In this document: positions 50,948 through 60,353 of the stretch, one piece after another
Layout: every line of letters starts with the position of its first letter
Numbering within the stretch: position 1 is the first letter of the stretch
Source of the DNA: a virus
DNA length: 64,000 nucleotides
Virus record (IMG/VR): IMGVR_UViG_3300038441_000779
Coordinates: 120,197 to 184,196 of that record
Reading direction: 5' to 3' (one strand)
Notes under the pieces: model-generated
The model's database searches: none
Told to the model about the DNA's origin: nothing
What the model saw: only the letters and a program-made list of their open reading frames with translations
Translations under genes and position numbers: made by a program

Positions 50948-52273
50948 ATGACAGCATTTGTCCCCTTCAGTTGGTTTGAGCCGCTAAGCGACCACGGACC
51001 AGGTTGCGTTGATGGCATGGAGGCGCTCTTCAGTGATATCAACTACAAGAGCACCAACGCCATCCTCCCAGTGTGTGAGAAGTTCGGTACTTACTTGGAC
51101 ATCACCCCGCAATGGGCTTTAGCACTGCGCCGCTATGTTTATAACTTCATCACCCGTCGGGTAGGTCTGGTGGATTACCAAGAGTTCTTTGGCAGTCCTT
51201 ATCTGGGTCTTCAGAAAATTACTTTTACCACTGGCGACCGTAACCTATGGTTCAGTGAAATCTTCGACGTCGATGAAGAAGAGCTGAAAGAGAACCTGCA
51301 CGAAGTACAGTCCATTCAGAAAGAGTGGAACGTAGTGGGGGATGTGTTCAACATTACCATCCCCTATCTACTGTATCGTGTTCACCATTCCAAGCTGGAT
51401 GCCAAGACCAAGCATCAGGCCATGGTGGACATCATCTGCATGTACCACTACAAGTGCTTCACCAGCATTATCCACAACGACTACCCCTACCAAGCACGGA
51501 AGGAAGTGGTTCTGGAAACCTACAACCGTCTGAGCCTGAAATACGACATCAAGCGTTACGGTAGCTGGCGTGCATTGATCGAGGCTCGTGCTGAGTTCAT
51601 CATCGACCCCAAGACCGGTATCCACTTCGATGCCTTTGCCAAAATGGACGATGATAAAAAGATCGTCTACATGGTAGGTGACATCCAGAACCGGTTCCGT
51701 CGTTTGATCAACGACATCAACAAAGTGTTCCACGAAGTAAAGAACAAGACCAACATTGTCTCCATTGAAGGAGCCAAGGTTAACCTCAAGGATGAGTTGA
51801 CCATTAAGTCGGTGTCGAAGGAAGTTAGTCAGTACAACTTGTATATCGAACGTATCCTTACCGAGGAGACTTCTTTCTACAAACCTGAACTGATTAACTA
51901 TGCCTCTTCCGTATTGGAACACCCGAATACCGAGAAGCTAGGGTTCTTGGTGCAGTCGTTCCCTGGGGCCTACAACAACCCCCGAGACAAGCACTGCAAG
52001 AAATTTGTGGACGCTGTAATTACCCACATGTTCGAATACCTTCACAGTAACGGCATCAAGAAGACTAACGTCTACGAAGTGCTGGTTCGTCTCCGCGGAG
52101 CTTACGGGGCTCCCAAGAGTAAGAACGATACTGTTAAGGACGTTCGTAACTTCGGTGAAGACATCGTCAAGTACCTCACTGGTATCAAGACTCCTCAGAC
52201 AGTGCAGTCGCTCCGTGCTGGCTTGAGTCTGTATATCGTTCTCCGCATCCTATCCAAAGACTACTACGAGTAA
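50948..52273 (+). CDS. Hypothetical protein (441 aa)
   Basis: ATG 50948 with TAAGGA upstream. Largely helical and charged, with Trp/Tyr-rich segments in the first 200 residues and a coiled-coil-like stretch around 250-300 (INDINKVFHEVKNKTNIV). No recognised domain. Middle gene of the three-gene plus-strand operon facing terminase. A role in assembly is possible, but nothing in the sequence proves it. Confidence 0.65.
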   Translation: MTAFVPFSWFEPLSDHGPGCVDGMEALFSDINYKSTNAILPVCEKFGTYLDITPQWALALRRYVYNFITRRVGLVDYQEFFGSPYLGLQKITFTTGDRNLWFSEIFDVDEEELKENLHEVQSIQKEWNVVGDVFNITIPYLLYRVHHSKLDAKTKHQAMVDIICMYHYKCFTSIIHNDYPYQARKEVVLETYNRLSLKYDIKRYGSWRALIEARAEFIIDPKTGIHFDAFAKMDDDKKIVYMVGDIQNRFRRLINDINKVFHEVKNKTNIVSIEGAKVNLKDELTIKSVSKEVSQYNLYIERILTEETSFYKPELINYASSVLEHPNTEKLGFLVQSFPGAYNNPRDKHCKKFVDAVITHMFEYLHSNGIKKTNVYEVLVRLRGAYGAPKSKNDTVKDVRNFGEDIVKYLTGIKTPQTVQSLRAGLSLYIVLRILSKDYYE

Positions 52274-52279
52274 ACACAC

Positions 52280-52573
52280 ATGAGCATCTCCCAGGTCAAA
52301 GTCGAACGCACCAGCGAAACCCACGTGCTGGGTACTGCACAACTGGCCCACTCTAAAGGAACTGAAGAAGTTCATTTCGTGGCGCCGAAGCCAGCAGAAG
52401 AAAACTTCGACGGCGAACAAAAACTGGATCACGAAGCCCGTTACTTCTCCAGTCCCCTGATTGCCCGCACCAGCTGGGAAGACCTGTCGAAGAGCGTTGA
52501 CATCGTGCCCGCCTTTACCGGCCGTAGTCTGACCCTGATGCAAGAGCACCTCGCCAAGAACTTCAAGGCGTAA
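52280..52573 (+). CDS. Small hypothetical protein (97 aa)
   Basis: ATG 52280 lies 6 nt after the previous stop; the ribosome site is weak, so expression may rely on coupling. Hydrophilic, with heavily optimised codons, ending LTLMQEHLAKNFKA. Small, well-expressed proteins next to terminase are often head decoration or small terminase-like factors, but I see no helix-turn-helix and leave it unnamed. Confidence 0.62.
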   Translation: MSISQVKVERTSETHVLGTAQLAHSKGTEEVHFVAPKPAEENFDGEQKLDHEARYFSSPLIARTSWEDLSKSVDIVPAFTGRSLTLMQEHLAKNFKA

Positions 52574-52579
52574 TAGTTC

Positions 52580-52615
52580 TATACCCTCCTGGCCTTTGCG
52601 GGCCAGGAGGGTATA
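52580..52615. terminator. Bidirectional hairpin terminator
   Basis: TATACCCTCCTGGCC and GGCCAGGAGGGTATA, 15-bp stem with a 6-nt loop, between convergent stops at 52573 (+) and 52621 (-). Confidence 0.9.
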
Positions 52616-52620
52616 GTCCT

Positions 52621-55600
52621 TTATGCTGCGCGTTTATGTTGCAGGATGCGTTTGGCCCTTTCGACTTTGGCGTTTTCCAGCAGGGTATCCACGGTCAACA
52701 GCTTCGCAGTATCTGGTGGGAGCAGCTTAGACATCTTGTGAATCTCTGCCTCCAGCCTGAGTGCTAGGATGTTGTCGTTGGTCTTCAACAACTCTTCCGT
52801 GAGGTTATGAATCCGCAACCGCACGTTCTCGAAGAATTGCATGATGCTTGGATCCACTGGCTTCTCTTCCTTGTTCTTACCGACGTCCAAGAGGTTCTTG
52901 GTATCAGTAAGTGCCAGTGCTGCGGTAATGCCGTAGTAAGGCTTGTTACCACCCAGCTTGATGAACCAGTAGGTGAGCAACCAAGCAATTACCAAGTCGT
53001 CGTGTTGTTTGCTATCGTGGTCGATCCGGTCGCCCTTAGTCCTTAGGTTGATCAGTTCGTCCGCCAGCTTGTCGTAGTTGATACCGTAACCAGTTACCGC
53101 CACTGCTTCCTGAATCAACCCATACAACACTTCACGCGATTTAGCCGTCGTGTTAAAGCCGAACAGGTGTTTGAGTTTCAGGTAAAAGTTCTTGTCGCGG
53201 TAGCTGAACTTGGTGTTCTGTACCATCTCCAACTCTTTCTGGTGCAGAGCCGGGTTCTGATACACCTGGTTGTAGATCCGGGTAAATGGATCCATGCCTT
53301 TACTAGGCAACAGAATCAACAGACTGTCGATCATGTGGTGGGCGTAGTTACGCTCAATGACCAACACACTGTTCTGCAACACTTGCAGCATATCCACGAT
53401 AATGGCTGTAACGTCGTCGAGCATGGCCAGAGCATATCGACCTACCCCTACGACTCTACCCGTCTTCATGGAACGGATGATCATGGTGCAGGCGTCTTTG
53501 TTAACCGCCGACGAAGTATCCACCCCAATGATGAAGTGGTCGTTGTATTCCTTCTTGCTCATCTCCATGAGCTTTTCTTGTGTAACGAAGAAGTCAACGA
53601 ACAAACCGCTATTGCGATACTCCTTACTCCAGACCCGATCGCGTTTGACGTTGTTAATGGCTTCCCGCGTCACGTCGTCAAACAGTCGGTTCTCACCATC
53701 TTCCACCCACATCAACAACAAGTCGATCTTCGCCTTAGACAGACTAAGGTTCAGTTCGTCAATGGTCTTCTTTACCCAGTCCTTGTTCTTGCCAAGTTGT
53801 AGGTAGTTGTAAACCATCGAAACAGCAGGAGCGGTAGTACGTTCTGGGGATGCCTTGATCAAGCGGTCCTTGAGATGGCTCTCGCTGTACGAGTCGAAGA
53901 ACTTCTCACGCCATTCGGTAGCCGACATGAGTTTCTTGAACATGAAATCGCCACTTGGGTGGAGAGTCGTGTTCGGGGTGGTGATGTACCCAATACCGTA
54001 TGGGATGCCAGCTTCGCGACAGAGTTCCATTTCCGTCAATGCAGAAGGCATCGCACCGTTGATGATCTCCTCGATCCACTGAATGTAACCTGGTTCGTCG
54101 AGGAAGGTAGTGCCTACGGTCAAACCCCGTCCAACGTCGCCAGCGGCATCTTTACCGATCTGTGGTACGTTGATGGTCAGGGTGTTTACCTTGTCGTCAC
54201 CAAAGGCTTTGTAGTTGAGGTACGTACCTGCGTCTTTGTCCTTGTACGTGGGGTTAACCAAATACGTCGGGATACAACTACGCATCCGTTTAACAGCATC
54301 AATGAACTGTGCACGGTTATCACTCTTCAGAGTAATTACGTGGGTCTTGTAACCACGACCATTGATGTACGTCAACCAGAAGTTGATCACCTGCACCGAT
54401 ACAGTGTTGTGGGTAACAATGAAGTCATCCGTTACGTACAGATGTTCTTCGTTATCCACCTCGATGCAAGTACACTCATCGTCACCAGCATAAGTGATAC
54501 TTTCAACGAACAACTGGTTAGGAGCAGTTACTTCCTTTCCCTTGGTAAAGCGATAGTAGTCGATACCTTCAGGCAGTGTGATTAACACACCGTCTTCGAC
54601 CTTCTTCGCTGTACCACCCAGACTACGAGCCAGGTATTGGAGTTGCTGTACTATGACCTTGTTGTCCGTCTGGTAGAGCATACCCTGTGGGGTAGCCTCC
54701 CCGCGGTCGAGAAACGCCTGCAGCAGCTCCACACGGTCCTTTATAGGACCTTCCAGGTAGTCTTGCGGTACGCCCGGCGATTGACTGATGGTCATCTCAT
54801 CTTTGTTGGCCATTTGCAGGTAATAGTTATCACCTTCGACGACAAACTTCAGATGTTTAGGCAACTTGGTCATCAAATAACTGACGAGTTTGTCAGTAAC
54901 GTGACTCAGCTTGATCTTGCCGTCGACATAATGGTTAGCAAACAACAACCCCATCACATATGGACGCATGCTGCGTTTCTGTTGAGGGCCGTCTTCCGGT
55001 TCAATCAACGGCAGCTCGATCTTGATACCCTTCTTGATACGGGTAATCATTTGCGCTGTGGAATACTCATCCCAAATCGCATTATCGTTCAACGTGTTGG
55101 AATAGTCAGCCACGTTCCACAGGTGTTCGGCGCCAGCGTCAGTAGAACGCCCGTCAGAGCACTTAACTGTGTATAGACGCTTCGTACCCTGGGGGTGGAT
55201 GCCAATGACCGTGGTGACCTTACCAGAGCGGTCTATGACGTCATCGCCAATACGCAGGTCTTTGATCTTGACCCAGCAGTGCCCTGGTAGTTGATTACCG
55301 TTGCGGCTTTTAGCCTTAACCCGCACCTTACTACTGTTACGCTGGAACTTGCCCTGTTGACGAGGCATGATCATGTAAGTGGTAATGTGGTTCAGGTAGT
55401 TCCAGATGAAACTGATGTTCCCCCGGTTAGCCTGGAAGAACCGATCACTACGTACCTTACATACTTCCCGCAGGAAGTACCAGAAGTTGGTTCGTGATTC
55501 CTCCATGATCCACGCGGTCTGCTCGTTAGTCAGATCTTCAGCGTATGGATCTACCCCTTTCAACATGGGGTTGTTCAATTGCAAGCAGAAGAAGTAGTTC

Positions 55601-55905
55601 TTAATTCCCTGCTTACGGAAAATCTCAGCGGTACGTAGGAAACTAGTGTTCTTAGTATCCAGGTCCGGCACCGCACGATAACGAGCAAAGTCTTTCAGGA
55701 ACCGAGCGGTACGGATGCTGTAGAGACTGTCTTCGTTATAGTGCGCCAGCAGTGTTTCGTCGTCCGTACGTGCGTGAGACTCCACACGTTTGATCTGGTC
55801 GTCAATCAGAACCTTGGGGAGGTTATGCGCTCCTAGGTAGTTCTGTAGATTTTTCGCCGTCTCGAGTAACTTAGCATACTCCTCATTCACGAGAATTACC
55901 CCCAA
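52621..55905 (-). CDS. terL: Terminase large subunit precursor containing an intein (1094 aa)
   Basis: Packaging ATPase-nuclease. N-extein residues 1-186 end in MPRQQGK. The C-extein begins TVSVQVINFW, so splicing restores the Walker A element RQQGKT of T4 gp17-type terminases. Walker B is TTFLDEPGY. The nuclease (RNase H fold) acidic residues appear in IGVDTSSAVNKD, LVIERNYAH and DHDSKQHDDLVIAW. Mature length would be about 780 residues, near phiKZ gp25. Residues 187-500 are the intein, described separately. Without splicing the ATPase would be interrupted in its P-loop and inactive. Start ATG 55905; between two terminators, so it forms its own transcription unit. Confidence 0.93.
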   Translation of the reverse strand: MGVILVNEEYAKLLETAKNLQNYLGAHNLPKVLIDDQIKRVESHARTDDETLLAHYNEDSLYSIRTARFLKDFARYRAVPDLDTKNTSFLRTAEIFRKQGIKNYFFCLQLNNPMLKGVDPYAEDLTNEQTAWIMEESRTNFWYFLREVCKVRSDRFFQANRGNISFIWNYLNHITTYMIMPRQQGKFQRNSSKVRVKAKSRNGNQLPGHCWVKIKDLRIGDDVIDRSGKVTTVIGIHPQGTKRLYTVKCSDGRSTDAGAEHLWNVADYSNTLNDNAIWDEYSTAQMITRIKKGIKIELPLIEPEDGPQQKRSMRPYVMGLLFANHYVDGKIKLSHVTDKLVSYLMTKLPKHLKFVVEGDNYYLQMANKDEMTISQSPGVPQDYLEGPIKDRVELLQAFLDRGEATPQGMLYQTDNKVIVQQLQYLARSLGGTAKKVEDGVLITLPEGIDYYRFTKGKEVTAPNQLFVESITYAGDDECTCIEVDNEEHLYVTDDFIVTHNTVSVQVINFWLTYINGRGYKTHVITLKSDNRAQFIDAVKRMRSCIPTYLVNPTYKDKDAGTYLNYKAFGDDKVNTLTINVPQIGKDAAGDVGRGLTVGTTFLDEPGYIQWIEEIINGAMPSALTEMELCREAGIPYGIGYITTPNTTLHPSGDFMFKKLMSATEWREKFFDSYSESHLKDRLIKASPERTTAPAVSMVYNYLQLGKNKDWVKKTIDELNLSLSKAKIDLLLMWVEDGENRLFDDVTREAINNVKRDRVWSKEYRNSGLFVDFFVTQEKLMEMSKKEYNDHFIIGVDTSSAVNKDACTMIIRSMKTGRVVGVGRYALAMLDDVTAIIVDMLQVLQNSVLVIERNYAHHMIDSLLILLPSKGMDPFTRIYNQVYQNPALHQKELEMVQNTKFSYRDKNFYLKLKHLFGFNTTAKSREVLYGLIQEAVAVTGYGINYDKLADELINLRTKGDRIDHDSKQHDDLVIAWLLTYWFIKLGGNKPYYGITAALALTDTKNLLDVGKNKEEKPVDPSIMQFFENVRLRIHNLTEELLKTNDNILALRLEAEIHKMSKLLPPDTAKLLTVDTLLENAKVERAKRILQHKRAA
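54406..55347 (-). mobile_element. Class 3 intein with degenerate LAGLIDADG-type region (314 aa)
   Basis: In-frame insertion at terminase residues 187-500. Block B is SDGRSTDAGAEHLWNV, with the Trp of class 3 inteins. Block F contains ECTCIEVDNEEHLYVT, with the Cys. Block G is FIVTHN, followed by Thr as the first C-extein residue: the WCT triplet. The first intein residue is Phe, not Cys or Ser, which fits class 3 chemistry, where the block F Cys attacks first. The middle part (MGLLFANHYVDGKIKLS; LLQAFLDRGEATPQG) resembles two LAGLIDADG motifs. The first lacks the catalytic acid position, so homing activity may be lost. Confidence 0.88.
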
Positions 55906-55919
55906 GCGGTTAAAAAGGT

Positions 55920-55954
55920 AACTAACCTACCGGGGGATACCCGGTAGGTTAGTT
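55920..55954 (-). terminator. Terminator between structural gene and terminase
   Basis: AACTAACCTACCGGG and CCCGGTAGGTTAGTT with a 5-nt loop; it follows the stop at 55967 on the minus strand and precedes the terminase ATG. Confidence 0.87.
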
Positions 55955-55966
55955 TGTACGTAAGAT

Positions 55967-57685
55967 TTACACAGTAACGATTACACCGGTGGAAGCCAGT
56001 TGCAGCTCCTTACCGCTACCATCACGATTCACCCACACAATGTACCAAGTTTTGCCTGGTTGCATGGAGATAGTGATCGGCAGATCCTTGTTCCAGTCAG
56101 CCAGAGGGTACAGCCATTTACGGCCATCCTCGTGCATCAGGTAGAAGTGCGTTGGGCTAGGAGCCTTCTCCTCGTTCCAAGTATCGTAACTTGGGTAGAC
56201 GCCCCAGAACAACGCATTCAGCCAATCCACTTGCTTGGTGAAACCGTTGGTAACGTTGGCCTTACTGCTGGCACCGTTGTTGGTAGCCTTCAGGTTCAGA
56301 GCTTGATAGGTAGGCTTGTCGAAGACGAAGCTCACGTCAAACTTCTTACCGGCAGTATTGAGGTCACGGTACAGCACGATCTCGGTGTACTGGACGAACG
56401 TAGCACTCACGTAAGTAGGCGCCACGTCCCGCAGGTTGATGTTGAAGATCAAGCTCTGCGCCACACCGTAGGAACTCGGACGCCAGGCAGGGCTTTGATC
56501 GTTCATGGTAACCTTGTCGGATACGTCGATGAACGTCTTACGATCCAGGTCATACAGGAAGTGCTGCAGTCGGTAACCGTTGATCGCAGTATCCCATTGC
56601 GGGTAGGTGTACAACCGTGGGGCGTAAGCACCATCCACGTTACCTGCTTCCAGGGAATACGTACGACGTTCGAACAGCGGGCTACCAGGACGGGCCTCGT
56701 AGAACTGCTCGTTAGGCGACAGCTTGTAGATCAACACCACTTCGTTGGTCTGACCAGGGAAGGTTGGACGGTGTTCCTGCAAACCTTCCAGAACGAACTT
56801 CTCACCGTTAACCGGCATTGGTCCAGAAGTAGTACCGTCGCTGTACAGCACCTCAGCACGGAGTTCCAGTGCCAACAGGTTAACGTTGATTGGAACGATG
56901 ATCTTGCCTGGCTGGTTACTGTTACTGAACCATGGAGCCAACAGACGGATCTCGGTAACGTACTTGATACCAACGCGGTGGTCTTTCATGTACGCCGAAT
57001 GCTGTACTCGCACCAACTGTCCAGGAGGAATGAAGTTACCCCCTTGGTCGAAGAATGCCAGGAAGCATTGAGTGCCGTTAACCAGCGACTCCTCGTTCTC
57101 AGTCACACTGAACTGGCCAGTGGTCTTGATCTCCAGGTTGGTCCGATCCACGATCTCCGCCAAAGGCGTCGGGATCTTGTTGGTCTGCATCACCCCACCC
57201 TGGTCATACACCGCGGAGATAATCTTTCCTTCATCGCCTGGGGTATTACCTTTGTAGAGCAATGCGTAAGCAGCACCCGGCCGCATGATGGTCGCGTCGA
57301 CACGAGCCACGTTTGGACGCACACTGAAGTCAACAGCCAACAGTGCCTCGCCAAGCATTGGACCGCCCTTAATGCCGAACACCCAATCCTGCTCGAGGAC
57401 GTTCTCATCATTAGGGTTGTTGTTCTGCCAAGGCACCAAGGTAGCTTTGAGGGTACCCTCGTAGTCCACTTTGGCACAGCGATACCAATAACCTCGATCA
57501 ACGTCGAGAATCAACTGGTTCTCGAAAGGAACCACGTAGTTATCTTTTTCCGAAACGTCGTGGATATCAGGGTTGTACATATCCTCAATATAGAGGATAG
57601 TCCGGCGCTCTCCTTGGTTGCGTTGTGTGGGGGCAAGTGCCGCCACCGCGCCCGTGGCGGAGCTGTTCGGTTTACTATCGAACAT
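55967..57685 (-). CDS. Virion structural protein near tail genes (572 aa)
   Basis: Beta-rich protein with optimised codons, beginning MFDSKPNSSATGAVAALAPT. No transmembrane helix or enzymatic motif. Its ATG overlaps the end of the 892-residue gene by 11 nt. In phiKZ, structural genes gp26-gp28 lie between terminase (gp25) and sheath (gp29), which is the arrangement seen here. Tail or baseplate-associated role is inferred. The nearly full-length antisense frame is a shadow. Confidence 0.68.
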   Translation of the reverse strand: MFDSKPNSSATGAVAALAPTQRNQGERRTILYIEDMYNPDIHDVSEKDNYVVPFENQLILDVDRGYWYRCAKVDYEGTLKATLVPWQNNNPNDENVLEQDWVFGIKGGPMLGEALLAVDFSVRPNVARVDATIMRPGAAYALLYKGNTPGDEGKIISAVYDQGGVMQTNKIPTPLAEIVDRTNLEIKTTGQFSVTENEESLVNGTQCFLAFFDQGGNFIPPGQLVRVQHSAYMKDHRVGIKYVTEIRLLAPWFSNSNQPGKIIVPINVNLLALELRAEVLYSDGTTSGPMPVNGEKFVLEGLQEHRPTFPGQTNEVVLIYKLSPNEQFYEARPGSPLFERRTYSLEAGNVDGAYAPRLYTYPQWDTAINGYRLQHFLYDLDRKTFIDVSDKVTMNDQSPAWRPSSYGVAQSLIFNINLRDVAPTYVSATFVQYTEIVLYRDLNTAGKKFDVSFVFDKPTYQALNLKATNNGASSKANVTNGFTKQVDWLNALFWGVYPSYDTWNEEKAPSPTHFYLMHEDGRKWLYPLADWNKDLPITISMQPGKTWYIVWVNRDGSGKELQLASTGVIVTV

Positions 57686-60353
57686 TATCGTTTACCTCGT
57701 AATGCCCTTCAATAGAGCAAACGGAATTAAGGAAAAGGTCATTCGCCTTACGGATGAACACGAACTCTTTAGCGGTTACCACAGGAACATTGAAGTTCGC
57801 GTATGGCATGATCGCAAAGTAACGCAGGTCGTATTCCAAGATGACCGGGTCATACTTCAACCACCAGATGTAGTTCTTGACCAAGTCCTTCACTTGTTGA
57901 TCGCTGAAAGTAGTTTCCCCTTCCCCGAAATCAGGAACAACCAGCAACCGGTTAAGGATTGCGTTGGTGACTACGTTCAAGAATGGACTGTACAGACGGT
58001 ACTTGTCTTGCAGGTTAGGTACTACTGGAGTACCACGGCCCACAGGACGCACCGGAGTCCCTTGCTCGTAGAGGATCTCTTCTGCGTTGTTACGAGGCTT
58101 CGGCAGATACTCGGTCAGGTAATCGCTCACCCGCTGGTCGGTCTCCCGGCTGCGCTTGCGCATTGGGAAACTCTTGAAATCCTCTACCCATTTAACCGGG
58201 CAGTAGATATGCTTGACACAGTACGGACGACCGTTCAATTCACCCCACTGATCATCTGGTACTTCGCGCTCAGCGCGGGGTACTTCGTCGGTCAGGTAAA
58301 GGGCTCCATTAATAACTGTACGAGTAACTCGATCACCGCGCAAGTTATAACGATCGAAGCGGCCAATAACCCCGCCGTCCACGAACCCAAGCTCGGTGTC
58401 AGCGTTAGGTCTAACCAAATTATCGTAGAAACCATGCGCTCGTACAGTGATCTCTTGTGCCCCATCGACAATAAACTCCTTATTGTTAATGTAGCAATAT
58501 TGGTTATCCCAAACCCAGTCCACGTTCTCGATGAGCGGATGACCATTCAACCACAGGTCCACTTCCGCGAAACTGTAGGGGAAGATCTGCCCACCACCGG
58601 CATAGATCTCAGTAAGAGCAAAGGCCAAACTGTGATCGATGTGCTCCAGGGTAAAGGTGTACGCCAGGGTCTTCTTGTTGGTTGCCAAGATCCCCCGTTG
58701 GTTAACACGGTCCAGCCCTTTCCAGGAAACCCGGCCATTGGAGATAACGTAAATCTTGTCATCCCCGGTAACGTCCTTCCACGGACCAACGATCTTCTTC
58801 AGATCGATGTTGTAGTCGGATACGTAAACCCGCAGGTCGTAAGTAGAGCTAACCACAGTATCCACGTTGGTTACCGTGATATCCACCGTTCGACCGAAGT
58901 GACCGATAGTGAACTCCACCAGCTTACAGTTGGTATGCACCGGACTGTAGTACCGTGCATTGGTCTGGTTGTAGTAACCAACCAACTTACCGTTCTCGTC
59001 GTGTTCCCATGCCGTGCATTTCTCACGGTAGGTTTCTGGGATCTCCACCCCACGACCACCCAAGAGGTATTCTGCTCGGATAGGGGTTTCGCTCAGCACA
59101 CGAGTAGCAGCGTTGTAACCGATGGCTGGGTTAGCCTTAGCCCGAGTGATCTCCCGATACTGCAACCGGGTAAAGCTCAGTACCGAACCAGACTCCAGGC
59201 CATTAGCCGTCCACTCAGGCACCAGAGCACGAGGACCGGTCATGGCACGGAGGATATCCGCATCAGGCATGCGGTACAGATAACGGAGACGCTGGTGGTC
59301 ATGAGGCCACTGGTATTCCCAATCGCTCTTACGCACCAGTACCGTGATCTGAATATCATCTACCTTGGCCAGGTCCGGATGATAGGTAGCTGCGTTCTGA
59401 ATGAACTCGTCGGCAATCGCCACGTCACAGTGAGTCAACTGGCGTACAGCGGTAGCATCGTTTCGAGGCAACAACAGACCACGGTTGTTACGTGCAGTCA
59501 GGTAATAGTCGTTGTCGTCGAAGTAGCGAATGGTGAAATCACCCTTGACCTTAGGCGGATGGATAATCAGCTTACGCTTCTTGTCCAGATCCGAATGGAA
59601 GTCTTTCAGGTTCTTGTACGCGTAAGTCTCTACCCGCACTACCGAAGGATCGTGCCAGATCTCAACGATGTCACCTTGCGCCAACCCAGGAATAACGTTA
59701 GGAGCTCCTTTAAAGAAAGCCCCGTTATGGAACACCCCGGTGTAACCAGGCTTGGCCTTCAACCAGGTGTAACGGCTCATGAAGATAGCCATTTCATTCT
59801 GGTTAGCGTAAGTCATGGTTTCGTAGACAAACGGGTTATCGTCGTCTTCGCTGTGCTCCCACTTGTCCACTGGACTGCTAGGAGTGTAGCAACGGAACCA
59901 CATTTCTTGGCTGTAGGGGATGGTGTATTGCTTGAACTTCTCGAAAGCAATCAGCACCAAACCGTCGTAGGTGTGCATGACCCAAGCATGGCTTCGGCTG
60001 TACATCGACCCTTTAGCGTTGTAGAGATCCAGTTGGACCCCACGCTTACGACACAACCGCCCCAGGTTAACCCAACGGTCCAGTGGGTTCTTACCGAGCA
60101 CACTGTTCTTGAAGTTCCAGTAACCAGGAACCAGGCCAGCCGCACTGAACACGTGGAAAGTACGATCTTCCCGTGGCAATGCGCGCCAGCGATTCATGTA
60201 ACTGTAGTTCTGGACCACGCCTGCGTCAGGAGTAACCCGTACCAACTTAACTTGATATTGTCCGTTTTCCTCTGGGTTACCCCAGATATGACTTTGCGCA
60301 TACTCCACCAACGGAGTGCCGTCTTCTGGACTTCTTTGGCTCATCCGGTTCAC
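57675..60353 (-). CDS. Large virion structural protein near tail genes (892 aa)
   Basis: Long, beta-rich, aromatic protein with no membrane helix. The C-terminal part contains repeated Tyr/Asp/Val patterns typical of tail or fibre-like structural proteins, but no repeat or motif I can name. ATG 60353 overlaps the upstream stop by 4 nt, and its end overlaps the downstream start by 11 nt, so three genes are translationally linked. The position fits phiKZ gp27. An antisense frame of 916 codons is rejected as a codon-bias shadow. Confidence 0.7.
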   Translation of the reverse strand: MNRMSQRSPEDGTPLVEYAQSHIWGNPEENGQYQVKLVRVTPDAGVVQNYSYMNRWRALPREDRTFHVFSAAGLVPGYWNFKNSVLGKNPLDRWVNLGRLCRKRGVQLDLYNAKGSMYSRSHAWVMHTYDGLVLIAFEKFKQYTIPYSQEMWFRCYTPSSPVDKWEHSEDDDNPFVYETMTYANQNEMAIFMSRYTWLKAKPGYTGVFHNGAFFKGAPNVIPGLAQGDIVEIWHDPSVVRVETYAYKNLKDFHSDLDKKRKLIIHPPKVKGDFTIRYFDDNDYYLTARNNRGLLLPRNDATAVRQLTHCDVAIADEFIQNAATYHPDLAKVDDIQITVLVRKSDWEYQWPHDHQRLRYLYRMPDADILRAMTGPRALVPEWTANGLESGSVLSFTRLQYREITRAKANPAIGYNAATRVLSETPIRAEYLLGGRGVEIPETYREKCTAWEHDENGKLVGYYNQTNARYYSPVHTNCKLVEFTIGHFGRTVDITVTNVDTVVSSTYDLRVYVSDYNIDLKKIVGPWKDVTGDDKIYVISNGRVSWKGLDRVNQRGILATNKKTLAYTFTLEHIDHSLAFALTEIYAGGGQIFPYSFAEVDLWLNGHPLIENVDWVWDNQYCYINNKEFIVDGAQEITVRAHGFYDNLVRPNADTELGFVDGGVIGRFDRYNLRGDRVTRTVINGALYLTDEVPRAEREVPDDQWGELNGRPYCVKHIYCPVKWVEDFKSFPMRKRSRETDQRVSDYLTEYLPKPRNNAEEILYEQGTPVRPVGRGTPVVPNLQDKYRLYSPFLNVVTNAILNRLLVVPDFGEGETTFSDQQVKDLVKNYIWWLKYDPVILEYDLRYFAIMPYANFNVPVVTAKEFVFIRKANDLFLNSVCSIEGHYEVNDNVR

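Noticed and set aside
54406-55347. Intein read as a normal insertion domain or as a class 1 intein
   Set aside because: It interrupts the invariant Walker A motif and ends in THN/T, so it must be removed. A class 1 intein needs Cys or Ser at position 1, and here the residue is Phe while the WCT triplet is present.
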